From Microbacterium timonense (GTDB taxonomy: Bacteria; Actinomycetota; Actinomycetes; Actinomycetales; Microbacteriaceae): a stretch of 64,000 nt of DNA. Under the pieces are notes generated by a model. It was not told where the DNA came from. It was given only the letters and a program-made list of their open reading frames with translations, and searched no databases. Positions 20,065-28,664 of this stretch are shown here, in pieces. The translations under genes and the position numbers were made by a program. The DNA lies in contig NZ_OLMV01000001.1 of the NCBI RefSeq assembly GCF_900292075.1, forward strand, positions 1,108,977 through 1,172,976. Direction: 5' to 3'. Position 1 is the stretch's first letter. Each line of letters starts with the position of its first letter.

Positions 20065-21294
20065 TCATTCCACGGCCGCCGCTCGCGCAGCCGGCCTCCG
20101 CGCGAGCAGCGCCGTCCCGGCGCCCCCGAGCACGGCACCGACCGTCACCCAGATCAGCACGCGGAAGTCGACGACCGTGAGCAGCCCCGCCCCGACGATG
20201 GAGACGAGGGTCTGCGGCAGGTTCACGATGACGTTCGCGGCTGCACCGGTGCGGCCCTGCAGACGGTCGGGCGTCAGCCGCTGACGAAGCGTCGCGAACG
20301 CGACGACGGTGACGGGGATGCCGACGCCCATGACGAACATGCCGACGCCGGCCAGCCAGACCGACTCGAATGCGAAGGGCACGCTGCCGGCAGCGACGAG
20401 CACAAGGCCGAGGGCCGTCGCGCGCCCCTCGCCCGCACGCGTCACGACGGTCGCCGACGCGATCCCGCCGAGGACCGCGCCGGCACCCTGGATCGGAACC
20501 AGCACACCGATCGCCGCGGGATCGGCGTGCATCGCATCCAGCGCGGGGAAGACGACGATGTTGAGCAGCCCGGTCGCGCCGAACCCGATGGCCGCGGCGA
20601 TGGTGACCACGCGAAGCGTGTGCGGCGCGAAGAGCTGACCGAAGCCGGCGACCAGTTCTCGCAGGTAGCTCTTCCGCTGCTCCGGTTCCGGTGCCGACCC
20701 GCCGACCGGAAGCGTCGCCACGATGACGGCGGCCACCGCGAAGCACGACGCGGTCAGCACGATGACGGCCGGCGCGCCGAGCCAGACATAGAGCGCCGTG
20801 CCGATGAGCGGTGAGACGAGCCGCAGGCCGTTGTCGATCGTCGAGAGCACGCCGTTCCCGGAAGCCAGTTGGTCGTCGTGCAGCATCGCGCGAATGATCC
20901 CGGCTTGTGCGGACGCGGTGACGTACCCGGCGGCGCTGTACAGGAAGACGACGAGGTAGACGAGCCACAGCCGGCTCGCGTCCGACACGAGCAGCAGCGC
21001 CAGCACGACGGGCACGAGCGCGACATTGTTGAAGACCAGCAGCCGGCGCCGCGGCATCCGGTCGGCCATCATGCCGATGAACGGCGCCAGCACCGCCGGA
21101 AAGCCCAGTGCGACGAACACGAATCCTGCCGCGACGTCCGATCCGGTGAGCTCCTTCACCCACACCGCGATCATGAGGTACAGCGCGCTGTCGCCGAGGT
21201 TGGTGGCGACCCACGCCGCCGCCAGGCGAGGGAACCCCTCCGCCGACCACGCAGCCGGACGCCGGAGCCTGCCGCGGGCCGATGCCTCGGTCAC
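20065..21294 (-). CDS. MFS transporter (second exporter of this type)
   Basis: A 409-aa 12-helix major facilitator protein. It opens with FPRLAAAWVATNLGDSALYLMIAVW, followed by FIGMMADRMPRRRLL, the motif A loop of DHA3-type exporters. It is similar in layout to the exporter at 5731 but clearly diverged. The start is GTG at 21294, overlapping the stop of the ArsR-type gene (GTGA), so it is translated with the regulator. The substrate is unknown; export of a toxic compound sensed by the regulator is the simplest reading. Confidence 0.9.
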   Translation of the reverse strand: MTEASARGRLRRPAAWSAEGFPRLAAAWVATNLGDSALYLMIAVWVKELTGSDVAAGFVFVALGFPAVLAPFIGMMADRMPRRRLLVFNNVALVPVVLALLLVSDASRLWLVYLVVFLYSAAGYVTASAQAGIIRAMLHDDQLASGNGVLSTIDNGLRLVSPLIGTALYVWLGAPAVIVLTASCFAVAAVIVATLPVGGSAPEPEQRKSYLRELVAGFGQLFAPHTLRVVTIAAAIGFGATGLLNIVVFPALDAMHADPAAIGVLVPIQGAGAVLGGIASATVVTRAGEGRATALGLVLVAAGSVPFAFESVWLAGVGMFVMGVGIPVTVVAFATLRQRLTPDRLQGRTGAAANVIVNLPQTLVSIVGAGLLTVVDFRVLIWVTVGAVLGGAGTALLARRPAARAAAVE

Positions 21295-21887
21295 GCGTCC
21301 GCCTCCGGTTCGGGATTGACGACGGCGAAGAACCGCGAGTACCGCGCACCCGGCGGGCGCTTGGACGGGTCCGTGTGCCGTCCGGCGAAACGGTCGGTGA
21401 GGTTCTGCACCTCACGGCTGAACTCGGCCAGTTCCTCGGCGGTCGCCCAGAACGATGAGCGCGTGAACGTCGTCGCCTGGACCCATTCGTCGGATTCCCG
21501 ATCGATCCGCGAGAACCAGTCCATCGCGCGCAGGAACTCCGACTCGAGCCCGAGCGAGGCGACCGCCTGCACCGCCAGCAGCGAGCCCGGAACGTCGGGA
21601 TCGGGGCGCATGTCGAAGTCTGCGACCCGGACACGCCACGGCTTCTCACGCCCGCGCCGCTCAGCTCGCTCGATGTAGCCGTACTTCTCGAGCATGCGCA
21701 GGTGGAACGAGCAGCTCGCCGCCGACTCTCCCAGCGCCTCGGCGCACTGCGTGGCGGTCGCCTCGCTCACATCGCCCAGATAGTCGAGCAGCGCGATGCG
21801 CACCGGGTGTGCGAGTGCGCGGATGCGCTCGGGGTCGGTGATGCGCTCGCGACGGGCACTGCGCGGGAAGGGACGATCGTCGGTCAC
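21291..21887 (-). CDS. ArsR-type winged-helix repressor (second cassette)
   Basis: A 198-aa regulator with winged HTH at about residues 15-95 (IRALAHPVRIALLDYL, ASCSFHLRMLEKYGYIE). It matches the organisation and key blocks of the 5150-5734 protein, and both lead an MFS gene with a 4-bp overlap. The start is GTG at 21887; TACGGT lies 6 nt upstream and no ribosome site is visible, so the mRNA is probably leaderless. A large inverted repeat (21900-21937) directly abuts the -10 box, as expected for self-repression. Confidence 0.9.
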   Translation of the reverse strand: MTDDRPFPRSARRERITDPERIRALAHPVRIALLDYLGDVSEATATQCAEALGESAASCSFHLRMLEKYGYIERAERRGREKPWRVRVADFDMRPDPDVPGSLLAVQAVASLGLESEFLRAMDWFSRIDRESDEWVQATTFTRSSFWATAEELAEFSREVQNLTDRFAGRHTDPSKRPPGARYSRFFAVVNPEPEADA

Positions 21888-21893
21888 GCGACC

Positions 21894-21937
21894 ACCGTAG
21901 ATTCTAAAGACTTCTTTCGCAAGGTGTCTTTAGAATC
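21894..21937 (-). promoter_or_regulatory. Promoter and 12-bp inverted-repeat operator of cassette two
   Basis: The -10 box TACGGT occupies 21899-21894 on the minus strand. Immediately upstream GATTCTAAAGAC (21900-21911) is perfectly repeated inverted as GTCTTTAGAATC (21926-21937), 14 bp apart. Each arm also contains an AAAG/CTTT-type site like that of the first cassette, so two repressor dimers may bind across the -35 region. Confidence 0.65.
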
Positions 21938-21955
21938 ACGGATGCCGGTATGCAG

Positions 21956-22017
21956 GGACCAGTGGGTGCACGAATGCGAGGATCAGCGGATGCCGGCGGG
22001 CCGGGATCAGCGGATGC
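21956..22017. repeat. Three imperfect 24-bp tandem units
   Basis: Copies of GGATCAGCGGATGC start at 21980 and 22004, with a degenerate copy (GGACCAGTGGGTGC) at 21956, giving an exact 24-bp period. They fill the gap between the operator and the 3' end of hemA. Function unknown; possibly a slipped-strand expansion. Confidence 0.5.
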
Positions 22018-22058
22018 TGGGATGCAGAGCCCAGCGTCAGTGCGCTCGAAGCGACGAC

Positions 22059-23309
22059 TCAGGCGGTCGCCCAGAGCCCGTCGTCGTCGGCGTCGGCGCC
22101 CGGCGCATCGATGGAAAGACCATGGAGCAGCTCGAGGGCGGCGCGCGCCTCCTCGATGCGTCCCTCGACCGCCAGTTCCCGGATGCGCACAGAGGGGCGG
22201 TGCAGGAGCACCCCGGCGAGGTGCCGGAGCGCGGCCTCCACGTCGTCTCCGGCGCCGCGCGAGCGGGCGCGGGCGATCTCGTCCTCGACGATCTTCAGCA
22301 CGTCGCCGCGCAGCGCGCTGATCGCGGGCCCGGCGAGGCGGTCGGCGTGGAACTCGGTCGCGGCATCCCCCACGATCGCGCGGGCGTCGGCGTGCGCCGA
22401 GAACTGCTCGAGCGGCGCATGCAGACGGATGGTCTCGAGGTCGAGCAGCTCGACCCCCTCGACGGCGCCGACCGCAGGATCGACATTGCGCGGCAGGCCG
22501 AGGTCGATCACGAGCACGCGGTGACCGGGCGCGAACGCGTCGGCGTGCACCACCGCATCGGCCGTGCACGTGATCACGACGTCGGCGTCGGCGGCGGCCG
22601 CGGCGAAGTCGGTCGCGGGGATCAGTCCGCGCTGCGCGGCGAACGCCTCGGCGCGCCCCGACGGGGAGAAGACGTGGATGTCGCCGGCACCACGCGCGCG
22701 CAGCGCATCCACGGTGCGGGCGGCGTAACGGCCGGTGCCGACCAGCACGACACGGGCGGCGGCCCAGTCGGCGATGCGGCTCGAGGCCAGTTCGAGCGCG
22801 AGACGCACGAGGGATCGGTGTGCTCCGCGCAGCTGCGTGCGGTTACGCACCCCGCGGCTGGTGTGCGTCGCCTTCTGGAACAGCCGCTCCAGCTCGCTGC
22901 TCGTGGTGCCCTCGATCCGCGCGGCATCCAGCGCGCGCCGCACCTGACCCGAGATCTCGTCCTCACCGACCACGACCGATTCCAGCCCGCTCGTGACAGC
23001 GAACAGGTGGGCTGCGGCATCCGCTCCCTGATGCACGGCGACCGATGCGCGCAGCAGATCCGCGGAGACGCCGGATGCCTCGGCCATCGCCTCGACGACC
23101 GACTCGACCGCGACGGCCTCGCCGCCGGTCAGCGGCTCATCGATGTCGAGGTACGCCTCGAAGCGGTTGCAGGTCGCCAGCACGACGGCGCCCGACACGA
23201 ACAGCTCGTCCTGCACGAGCGCCCGCGTGGCCGTCGGTGCACCGACGGAGAGACGCTCCAAGACGTCGAGGCTCGCGTTCCGATGGTTCGCGGTCAGACA
23301 GAGGAGCAC
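22059..23309 (-). CDS. hemA: Glutamyl-tRNA reductase
   Basis: Reduces glutamyl-tRNA(Glu) to glutamate-1-semialdehyde with NADPH, the first committed step of C5-pathway tetrapyrrole synthesis. The 416-aa length is typical. The catalytic Cys47 is in LATCNRFEAYLD, ESVVVGEDEISGQVR forms the conserved active-site helix, and the NADPH domain has VLVGTGRYAARTV. The start is GTG at 23309. Only 17 bp separate it from the divergent hemE start and no ribosome site exists, so leaderless transcription from the TAAGAT box (23322-23317) is likely. Its product feeds hemL, encoded at the end of the opposite operon. Confidence 0.96.
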   Translation of the reverse strand: MLLCLTANHRNASLDVLERLSVGAPTATRALVQDELFVSGAVVLATCNRFEAYLDIDEPLTGGEAVAVESVVEAMAEASGVSADLLRASVAVHQGADAAAHLFAVTSGLESVVVGEDEISGQVRRALDAARIEGTTSSELERLFQKATHTSRGVRNRTQLRGAHRSLVRLALELASSRIADWAAARVVLVGTGRYAARTVDALRARGAGDIHVFSPSGRAEAFAAQRGLIPATDFAAAAADADVVITCTADAVVHADAFAPGHRVLVIDLGLPRNVDPAVGAVEGVELLDLETIRLHAPLEQFSAHADARAIVGDAATEFHADRLAGPAISALRGDVLKIVEDEIARARSRGAGDDVEAALRHLAGVLLHRPSVRIRELAVEGRIEEARAALELLHGLSIDAPGADADDDGLWATA

Positions 23310-23327
23310 GACTCTAATCTTAACGTG
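23309..23327. promoter_or_regulatory. Overlapping divergent -10 boxes, leaderless hemA/hemE
   Basis: Plus strand: TAATCT at 23315-23320, then 6 nt, then hemE GTG at 23327. Minus strand: TAAGAT at 23322-23317, then 7 nt, then hemA GTG at 23309. The two boxes share four base pairs and the two start codons are 18 bp apart. No ribosome site fits either gene. This looks like one symmetric bidirectional promoter producing two leaderless mRNAs. Confidence 0.68.
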
Positions 23328-24385
23328 TGCATCTGCATGGCTCTCACCCCTCCGTCCTCCAGAGAAACGACCCCCCTCCGCTGATACGCGCGTATCGCGG
23401 AGAGCGGCCCGACCGCACTCCGGTATGGTTCATGCGTCAGGCGGGGCGTTCGCTGCCGGAGTACCGCGAACTGCGGGTCGGCACCGACATGCTCGACGCC
23501 TGCCTGAACCCCGAGCTCGCCAGTGAGATCACCCTGCAGCCGGTGCGCCGCCACGGTGTCGACGCCGGGATCTTCTTCAGCGACATCGTCATCCCCGTCC
23601 GGCTGGCAGGTGTCGACGTCCGCATCGTCGCCGGCCGCGGCCCGGTGCTCGAGCATCCCGTCCGCACGGCTGACGACGTCGCCGCGCTCCCCCCGCTCGA
23701 CCCGGCATCGCTGGCACCCATCCGTGAGGCCGTCGCCCTCACGGTCGCCGAGCTCGGCGCGACCCCGCTGATCGGCTTCGCAGGTGCCCCGTACACGCTG
23801 GCGTCGTACCTCGTCGAGGGCGGCCCGTCGAAGGAGCAGCTGAAGACGCGTGCGCTGATGCACTCCGACCCCGACACCTGGTCGGCGCTTCTGACGTGGT
23901 GCGCAGAGATCACCGGCGCGTTCCTCTCGGCCCAGATCGAGGCGGGCGCGTCGGCGGGTCAGCTGTTCGACTCGTGGGCGGGTTCGCTGAGCCTCGCCGA
24001 CTACACGCGGCACGTGGCCCCGTTCTCCTCACGGGCACTCGACCCGGTGCGCCCCCTCGGCGTGCCGCTCGTGCACTTCGGCGTCGGCACCGGGCAGCTC
24101 CTGGCCGCCATGCGCGACGTCGGCGTGGACGCGGTGGGCATCGACTGGCGCCTGCCTCTGGACGAGGCCGTCCGGCGCCTCGGCCCCGACGTCAGCGTGC
24201 AGGGCAACATCGACCCCGCGCTGCTGCGCGCGCCCTGGCCCGTGCTCGAGGCCCACATCGTCGACGTGCTCGAACGCGGACGCGCCGCGCGGGGACACGT
24301 GCTCAACCTCGGCCACGGCGTGCCGCCCGATACCGATCCCGCCGTCCTCACCCGCATCGTGGAGTTCGTGCACGCACATGGCTGA
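23327..24385 (+). CDS. hemE: Uroporphyrinogen decarboxylase
   Basis: Decarboxylates the four acetate side chains of uroporphyrinogen III to give coproporphyrinogen III. It is 352 aa, normal length. Signatures are [16 protein letters not shown] (about 32-47), the conserved [16 protein letters not shown] and the [10 protein letters not shown] segment near the C-terminus. GTG at 23327 is the only possible start: an in-frame stop lies two codons upstream and the next Met is inside the catalytic motif. It is first in the hemE-cgoX-hemQ-hemC-hemB-hemL operon and overlaps cgoX by 8 bp. Confidence 0.97.
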   Translation: MHLHGSHPSVLQRNDPPPLIRAYRGERPDRTPVWFMRQAGRSLPEYRELRVGTDMLDACLNPELASEITLQPVRRHGVDAGIFFSDIVIPVRLAGVDVRIVAGRGPVLEHPVRTADDVAALPPLDPASLAPIREAVALTVAELGATPLIGFAGAPYTLASYLVEGGPSKEQLKTRALMHSDPDTWSALLTWCAEITGAFLSAQIEAGASAGQLFDSWAGSLSLADYTRHVAPFSSRALDPVRPLGVPLVHFGVGTGQLLAAMRDVGVDAVGIDWRLPLDEAVRRLGPDVSVQGNIDPALLRAPWPVLEAHIVDVLERGRAARGHVLNLGHGVPPDTDPAVLTRIVEFVHAHG

Positions 24386-25583
24386 CTTCTCCGTCGTCGG
24401 CGGCGGAATCGCGGGACTCGTCGTCGCGCGGCGGCTGGCCGTTTCCGGGGCGACGGTGAGGGTGTTCGAGGCATCCGATCGCCTGGGCGGCACGGTGGCC
24501 CGGCATGAGGTCGCGGGCATCGGACTGGATGCCGGAGCCGAGAGCTTCGCGGTGCGCGGCGGCACCGTCGAGGCGCTGCTCGGCGAGCTGGGCATGGCCG
24601 GCGACATCGTCTCCCCCGCGCCCGGCCCGGCCTGGCTGCAGCCGGTGGCCGGCGAGCCGGTGCCGCTTCCCGCCACGGCCTTGCTCGGCATCCCGTCCGA
24701 TCCGCGCGCCGCCGACGTCGTGCGGGTGATCGGCGCGCCGGCGGCCGAGAAGGCGGCCGACCTCGACGCGCGTCCGGTCGCCGAGGTGCCCCCGACGCTC
24801 GGAGCCCTGGTGCGCGAGCGCATGGGTGCGGAGATGCTCGACCGCCTCGTCGCGCCCGTCGTGCACGGCGTCCACTCGCGTCACCCCGACGACCTCCCGG
24901 TCGCGCGTGCGCACCCCGGGCTCGCGGCGGCGGTGGCAGACGCCGGCTCTCTCGGCGGCGCGGTGGCCCGGCTGCGGGCGGCCGCTCCCCCGGGGGCGGC
25001 CGTCGCCGGCATCCGCGGCGGCATCCACCGGCTGGTGCCGGCCCTGTCGGGCGACCTCGAGCGCCTCGGCGGAGACATCCTTCTGCGCTCGCCCGTCGCC
25101 GACCCGTCGAGCCTGCCGGGCACGGTCGTCGTCGCGGCGCCCGGCATGGTGGGCGCGGCGGGTCCCGGCCGGCGCATCGACCTCGTGACGCTCGTTGTCG
25201 AGCAGCATGAGCTGGATGCCGCACCCCGCGGCACCGGCCTGCTCGTCGCCGACGGGGCAACGGTCGGTGCACGGGCCCTCACCCACGCCACCGCGAAGTG
25301 GGCGTGGCTGCGGGAGGCCGCGGGCGGCCGCCACGTGCTGCGCCTCTCGTACGACCAGACGCCTGTCGACCCCGCCTCGACCGCGCGGACCGATGCGGAG
25401 GCCCTCCTCGGGGTGCCTCTGCCGGTCGTCGTCGACAGCGCCGTGGTGTCGTGGGTGCGGCCGGCTCCGGCATCCGCTCCCCCGTCCGGGCTCGCGGTGG
25501 TCGGCGAGACGGTCGCCGGGTCGGGCCTGGCCGGCATCGTCGCCCACGCCGAGCGCACCGCGGCCGTGCTGCTCGCCCGCTGA
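24378..25583 (+). CDS. cgoX: Coproporphyrinogen/protoporphyrinogen oxidase (HemY type)
   Basis: An FAD-dependent oxidase that in Actinobacteria converts coproporphyrinogen III to coproporphyrin III. It is 401 aa, somewhat shorter than the roughly 470-aa family average. The N-terminal dinucleotide fold is [19 protein letters not shown] (about 6-24), followed by [21 protein letters not shown] and, near the C-terminus, the FAD-contact strand [18 protein letters not shown]. The middle domain seems shortened. It is coupled to hemE by an 8-bp overlap. Older annotation would call it hemY or hemG; with hemQ next door, the coproporphyrin role is more likely. A 19-bp tandem repeat begins at the stop codon. 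Confidence 0.92.
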   Translation: MADFSVVGGGIAGLVVARRLAVSGATVRVFEASDRLGGTVARHEVAGIGLDAGAESFAVRGGTVEALLGELGMAGDIVSPAPGPAWLQPVAGEPVPLPATALLGIPSDPRAADVVRVIGAPAAEKAADLDARPVAEVPPTLGALVRERMGAEMLDRLVAPVVHGVHSRHPDDLPVARAHPGLAAAVADAGSLGGAVARLRAAAPPGAAVAGIRGGIHRLVPALSGDLERLGGDILLRSPVADPSSLPGTVVVAAPGMVGAAGPGRRIDLVTLVVEQHELDAAPRGTGLLVADGATVGARALTHATAKWAWLREAAGGRHVLRLSYDQTPVDPASTARTDAEALLGVPLPVVVDSAVVSWVRPAPASAPPSGLAVVGETVAGSGLAGIVAHAERTAAVLLAR

Positions 25584-25623
25584 CCCGGTGCTCGCCCGCT
25601 GACCCGGTGCTCGCCCGCTGACG
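25571..25623. repeat. 19-bp tandem repeat spanning the cgoX stop codon
   Basis: GCTCGCCCGCTGACCCGGT occurs at 25571-25589 and 25590-25608, with a partial third copy to 25623. The first copy contains the last codons and stop of cgoX, so each copy duplicates a Leu-Ala-Arg-stop sequence. This suggests recent slipped-strand duplication. Confidence 0.75.
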
Positions 25624-25740
25624 CGCCGGCTGCATCGCTCGCCGCCGACCACGCCGGTAGCCGCCGACCGCACTGCCTCCCCCGCGCCGCCCACCCGTCC
25701 GCGCAGCGCCTCGGGCCCCGCGGCGATGCAGCCTCGCCAT

Positions 25741-26003
25741 GCCGCGGAGTGCACTACTTACCGCCCAACGCACGACTTCCCCGCGCCACCAACCCGTGCA
25801 CTCGACACCAACCCGTGCAGTCGAGGATGCCGACACCCACGTCCTCGCTCCCGGCCTGCCCGACCCTCCGCCTGTGCCGGCCAGCCCTCGTCCGGCCCAC
25901 GCCGCCGAGTGCACGACTTACCGCCCAACGCACGACATCTTCGCGCCACCAACCCGTGCACTCGACACCAACCCGTGCAGTCGAGGATGCCGCGACCCAC
26001 GTC
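25741..26003. repeat. Duplicated 103-bp intergenic unit between cgoX and hemQ
   Basis: Copy A (25741-25843) and copy B (25901-26003) are about 93 percent identical by eye, offset by 160 bp. Each holds GAGTGCAC near its start and GTGCACTC about 40 bp later, able to pair, and two direct ACCAACCCGTGCA units. No gene is supported in 25584-26057: short open frames here differ between copies and lack family features. It may be a REP- or MITE-like element. It also places a 474-bp break inside the haem operon. Confidence 0.65.
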
Positions 26004-26057
26004 GTCGGTTCACCGACCCGACCGGCCGCCTGGCCGAGGGGATGAAAGGATGGAGGT

Positions 26058-26741
26058 ATGACCGATCTCTCGGCGAATCCCCCCTCCGAAACCCTCGGCT
26101 ACACGCTGTGGGCTGTGTTCCGACGTGACCCTGCCGCACCGGCTGCCGCCGGCGACCTGAGCGGTGCGGTCGCGGAGGTCGAGGCATCCGGAGTCACGGT
26201 GCGAGGGTTCTACGACGTCTCGGGCCTTCGCGCCGACGCCGACCTCATGATCTGGCTCACGGGCACCGGCGTCGCGCCCGAGGCGCTGCAGGCGGCGTTG
26301 CGCACCCTGCGCCGCGCCCAGCCGCTGAGCTCTCTGCTCCCGGTCTGGAACGCCATGGGCGTGCACCGCGACGCGGAGTTCTCGGCCAACCACCTGCCGG
26401 CGTTCATGCGCGGCAAGGATCCCGAGGCGTGGCTGACGGTCTACCCGTTCGTCCGGTCGTACGACTGGTACATCCTTCCCGACGAGGACCGCCGGCAGAT
26501 GCTCGCCGACCACGGACGCAAGGGCGCCGCCCACCGCAGCGTGCTCAGCAACACCGTCGCGTCGTTCGCGCTCGGGGACTACGAGTGGATCCTCGCGCTC
26601 GAGGCTCCCGAGCTCGTGGAGCTCGTGGACCTCATGCGGGACCTGCGCCAGACCGAGGCGCGCCGCCACGTGCGCGAAGAGGTCCCCTTCTTCACCGGCC
26701 GTCGCATCGGCCTCGACGAGATCGCCGAGGTGCTGGCGTGA
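26058..26741 (+). CDS. hemQ: Coproheme decarboxylase (HemQ)
   Basis: A peroxide-dependent enzyme of the chlorite-dismutase superfamily that decarboxylates Fe-coproporphyrin III to haem b, the last step of the coproporphyrin-dependent route. It is 227 aa. Conserved blocks are DLMIWLTGTGVAPEALQ, the loop WYILPDEDRRQMLADHG with catalytic-type Tyr (about residue 137) and the haem-ligand His region, and GDYEWILALEAPELVELVDLMRDLR. The ATG is preceded by AAGGATGGAGGT. It overlaps hemC by 4 bp. Its presence identifies the Gram-positive coproporphyrin pathway; the matching ferrochelatase gene is not in the window. Confidence 0.95.
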   Translation: MTDLSANPPSETLGYTLWAVFRRDPAAPAAAGDLSGAVAEVEASGVTVRGFYDVSGLRADADLMIWLTGTGVAPEALQAALRTLRRAQPLSSLLPVWNAMGVHRDAEFSANHLPAFMRGKDPEAWLTVYPFVRSYDWYILPDEDRRQMLADHGRKGAAHRSVLSNTVASFALGDYEWILALEAPELVELVDLMRDLRQTEARRHVREEVPFFTGRRIGLDEIAEVLA

Positions 26742-27655
26742 CCACCCTTCGCATCGGCACGCGCGGCAGTCAGCTGGCGCTGGCGCAGACGCAGATGTTC
26801 GCGGACGACCTCGCCGACGCGACCGGCGTGACGACCGAGCTCATCACCATCACCACCCACGGCGACCGCTCCAACGAGCCGCTCTCACGCGCGGGCGGCA
26901 CGGGCCTGTTCACCGGGGCCCTGCGCGATGCCCTGCTGGCCGGCGAGTGCGACGTCATCGTCCACTCCCTCAAAGACCTCCCCACCGCGCCGCACGACCA
27001 GCTCGTGATCGCCGCGATCCCTGCCCGCGAGGACCCCCGCGACGCACTGTGCGCACGCGACGGCTTGACGCTCGAACAGCTGCCGGCCGGCGCCCGCGTG
27101 GGCACCGGGTCGCCGCGACGCATGGCGCAGCTGCGCGCCCGCCGTCCCGACCTCGACATCGTCGACATCCGGGGAAACGTCGACACGCGCCTGGGCAAGG
27201 TCAGCGCGGGCGAACTGGATGCCGTCATCCTGGCCGCCGCGGGCCTGCGTCGCATCGGCCGCACCGACGTGGTGACCGAGTACCTCGACCCCGACGCGTG
27301 GCCGACCGCGCCGGGACAGGGAGCACTCGCGGTCGAGGTGCGCCGCGGCGAGGAATCCCTTGTCGACGTGCTGGACCACGCCGAGACGCGCGCGGGCGTG
27401 GAGGCCGAGCGCGAGGTGCTGGCTCTCCTGGAGGCCGGCTGCTCGGCTCCCGTCGGGGCGCACGCCGTCGTCGATGCGGGCCTGCTCCTCCTCTCGGCGA
27501 GCGTCTACAGCCTCGACGGCGCCACGGCGCTCACCTCGTCGCACGCGACGACGTGGCCCGAAAACGAGGGCGATCCGTCGCGCGAGGTCGCGGCATCCGT
27601 CGCCCGTGAACTGCTGGATGCCGGCGCCGCCGGCCTGACCGGAGAACGCCCGTGA
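26738..27655 (+). CDS. hemC: Porphobilinogen deaminase (hydroxymethylbilane synthase)
   Basis: Condenses four porphobilinogens into hydroxymethylbilane on a covalently bound dipyrromethane. It is 305 aa. It begins [16 protein letters not shown], has the catalytic region SLKDLPT at about 83-89, [18 protein letters not shown] for cofactor binding, and the cofactor-attaching Cys at about residue 234 in [14 protein letters not shown]. The GTG start lies in a GTGA overlap with hemQ. The stop itself overlaps another GTG (27652) in the same arrangement, which probably was the start of hemB. Uroporphyrinogen III synthase (hemD), usually next, is absent here. Confidence 0.96.
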   Translation: MTTLRIGTRGSQLALAQTQMFADDLADATGVTTELITITTHGDRSNEPLSRAGGTGLFTGALRDALLAGECDVIVHSLKDLPTAPHDQLVIAAIPAREDPRDALCARDGLTLEQLPAGARVGTGSPRRMAQLRARRPDLDIVDIRGNVDTRLGKVSAGELDAVILAAAGLRRIGRTDVVTEYLDPDAWPTAPGQGALAVEVRRGEESLVDVLDHAETRAGVEAEREVLALLEAGCSAPVGAHAVVDAGLLLLSASVYSLDGATALTSSHATTWPENEGDPSREVAASVARELLDAGAAGLTGERP

Positions 27656-27737
27656 CCGCGTCCCGCTCCGAGGGGGCCGGCCCCTCACCCCCCGCTTCCC
27701 CACCGCGCGCCCGCGCCGTCTGCGGTCGACGCCGGCG

Positions 27738-28664
27738 ATGCGGCGCCTGGTCGCCGAGACTCGCCTGCACCCCGCCGAGCTGATCCTGCCGATGTTCGTG
27801 CGCGAAGGAGCCGGCGAACCCATCCCGATCTCGTCCATGCCCGGCGTCGTGCAGCACACCACCGAGAGCCTGAAGCAGGCCGTGACGGATGCCGCGACCG
27901 CCGGCATCGGCGGCATCATGCTGTTCGGCGTGCCCGAACACAAGGACGCGGTGGGCTCCGGCGCGACCGACCCCGACGGCATCCTCAACGTCGCGACGCG
28001 CATCGCGGTCGCCGAAGCCGGCGATGCGCTGGTCGTGCAGACGGACCTGTGCCTCGACGAGTTCACCGACCACGGCCACTGCGGCGTGCTCGATGCGAAC
28101 GGGTACGTCGACAACGACGCCACGCTCGAGCGCTACCGCGAGATGGGTCTGGCCCAGGCGGAGGCCGGCTCGCAGCTTCTCGGCCTCTCGGGCATGATGG
28201 ACGGCCAGGTCGCCGCGGTCCGCGATGCCCTGGATGCCGGCGGCTTCGCTGACACCCCGATCCTCGGGTACGCCGCCAAGTACGCCTCCGCGTTCTACGG
28301 GCCGTTCCGCGAGGCGGTGCAGTCCTCCCTCCAGGGTGACCGCCGCACGTACCAGCAGGACCCGGCGAACCGCCGTGAGGGCGCGCGCGAGGTCGACCTC
28401 GACATCGCCGAGGGCGCGGACATCGTGATGGTCAAGCCCGCGATGAGTTACCTGGACGTGCTCGCCGACACCGCGGCGGCGAGCCCGGTGCCGGTGTGGG
28501 CGTACCAGGTGTCGGGCGAGTACTCGATGATCGAGGCTGCGGCCGCGCACGGCTGGATCGACCGCCGCCGCGCCATCGAGGAGTCGGTGATCGGCATCCG
28601 CCGCGCGGGCGCCGACGCCGTGCTCACGTACTGGGCGCTGGAGCTCGCGGAGTGGATCCGATGA
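27738..28664 (+). CDS. hemB: Delta-aminolevulinic acid dehydratase, N-terminus probably frame-broken
   Basis: Joins two 5-aminolevulinates to porphobilinogen. The open frame from ATG 27738 gives 308 aa with Schiff-base lysines in [14 protein letters not shown] and [13 protein letters not shown], and metal-site [14 protein letters not shown] of the Mg-type. However, conserved N-terminal residues ([10 protein letters not shown]) are encoded in this same frame at about 27708-27737, before any start codon. GTG 27652, in a GTGA overlap with hemC, would be the natural start but is one base out of phase. A base missing in the C6 run (27688-27693) or G5 run (27672-27676) would join them. It overlaps hemL by 4 bp. 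Confidence 0.93.
   Translation: MRRLVAETRLHPAELILPMFVREGAGEPIPISSMPGVVQHTTESLKQAVTDAATAGIGGIMLFGVPEHKDAVGSGATDPDGILNVATRIAVAEAGDALVVQTDLCLDEFTDHGHCGVLDANGYVDNDATLERYREMGLAQAEAGSQLLGLSGMMDGQVAAVRDALDAGGFADTPILGYAAKYASAFYGPFREAVQSSLQGDRRTYQQDPANRREGAREVDLDIAEGADIVMVKPAMSYLDVLADTAAASPVPVWAYQVSGEYSMIEAAAAHGWIDRRRAIEESVIGIRRAGADAVLTYWALELAEWIR

Noticed and set aside
17841..20180. 779-codon plus-strand frame across the ZIP and DUF222-HNH genes
   Set aside because: It spans two unrelated real genes on different strands and shows no conserved segment.
21702..23384. 560-codon plus-strand frame opposite hemA
   Set aside because: hemA on the minus strand has complete catalytic motifs; the opposite frame is low-complexity shadow, with repeats caused by the 24-bp units.
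25726..26128. Short open frames in the cgoX-hemQ gap encoding repeated Thr/Pro/Arg peptides
   Set aside because: They arise from the duplicated 103-bp unit in several frames and have no ribosome site or family match.
27652..27750. Independent small gene from GTG 27652 after hemC, such as a short hemD remnant
   Set aside because: The peptide is Pro/Arg-rich and ends quickly; the other frame carries conserved HemB residues, so a frame break in hemB is more likely.
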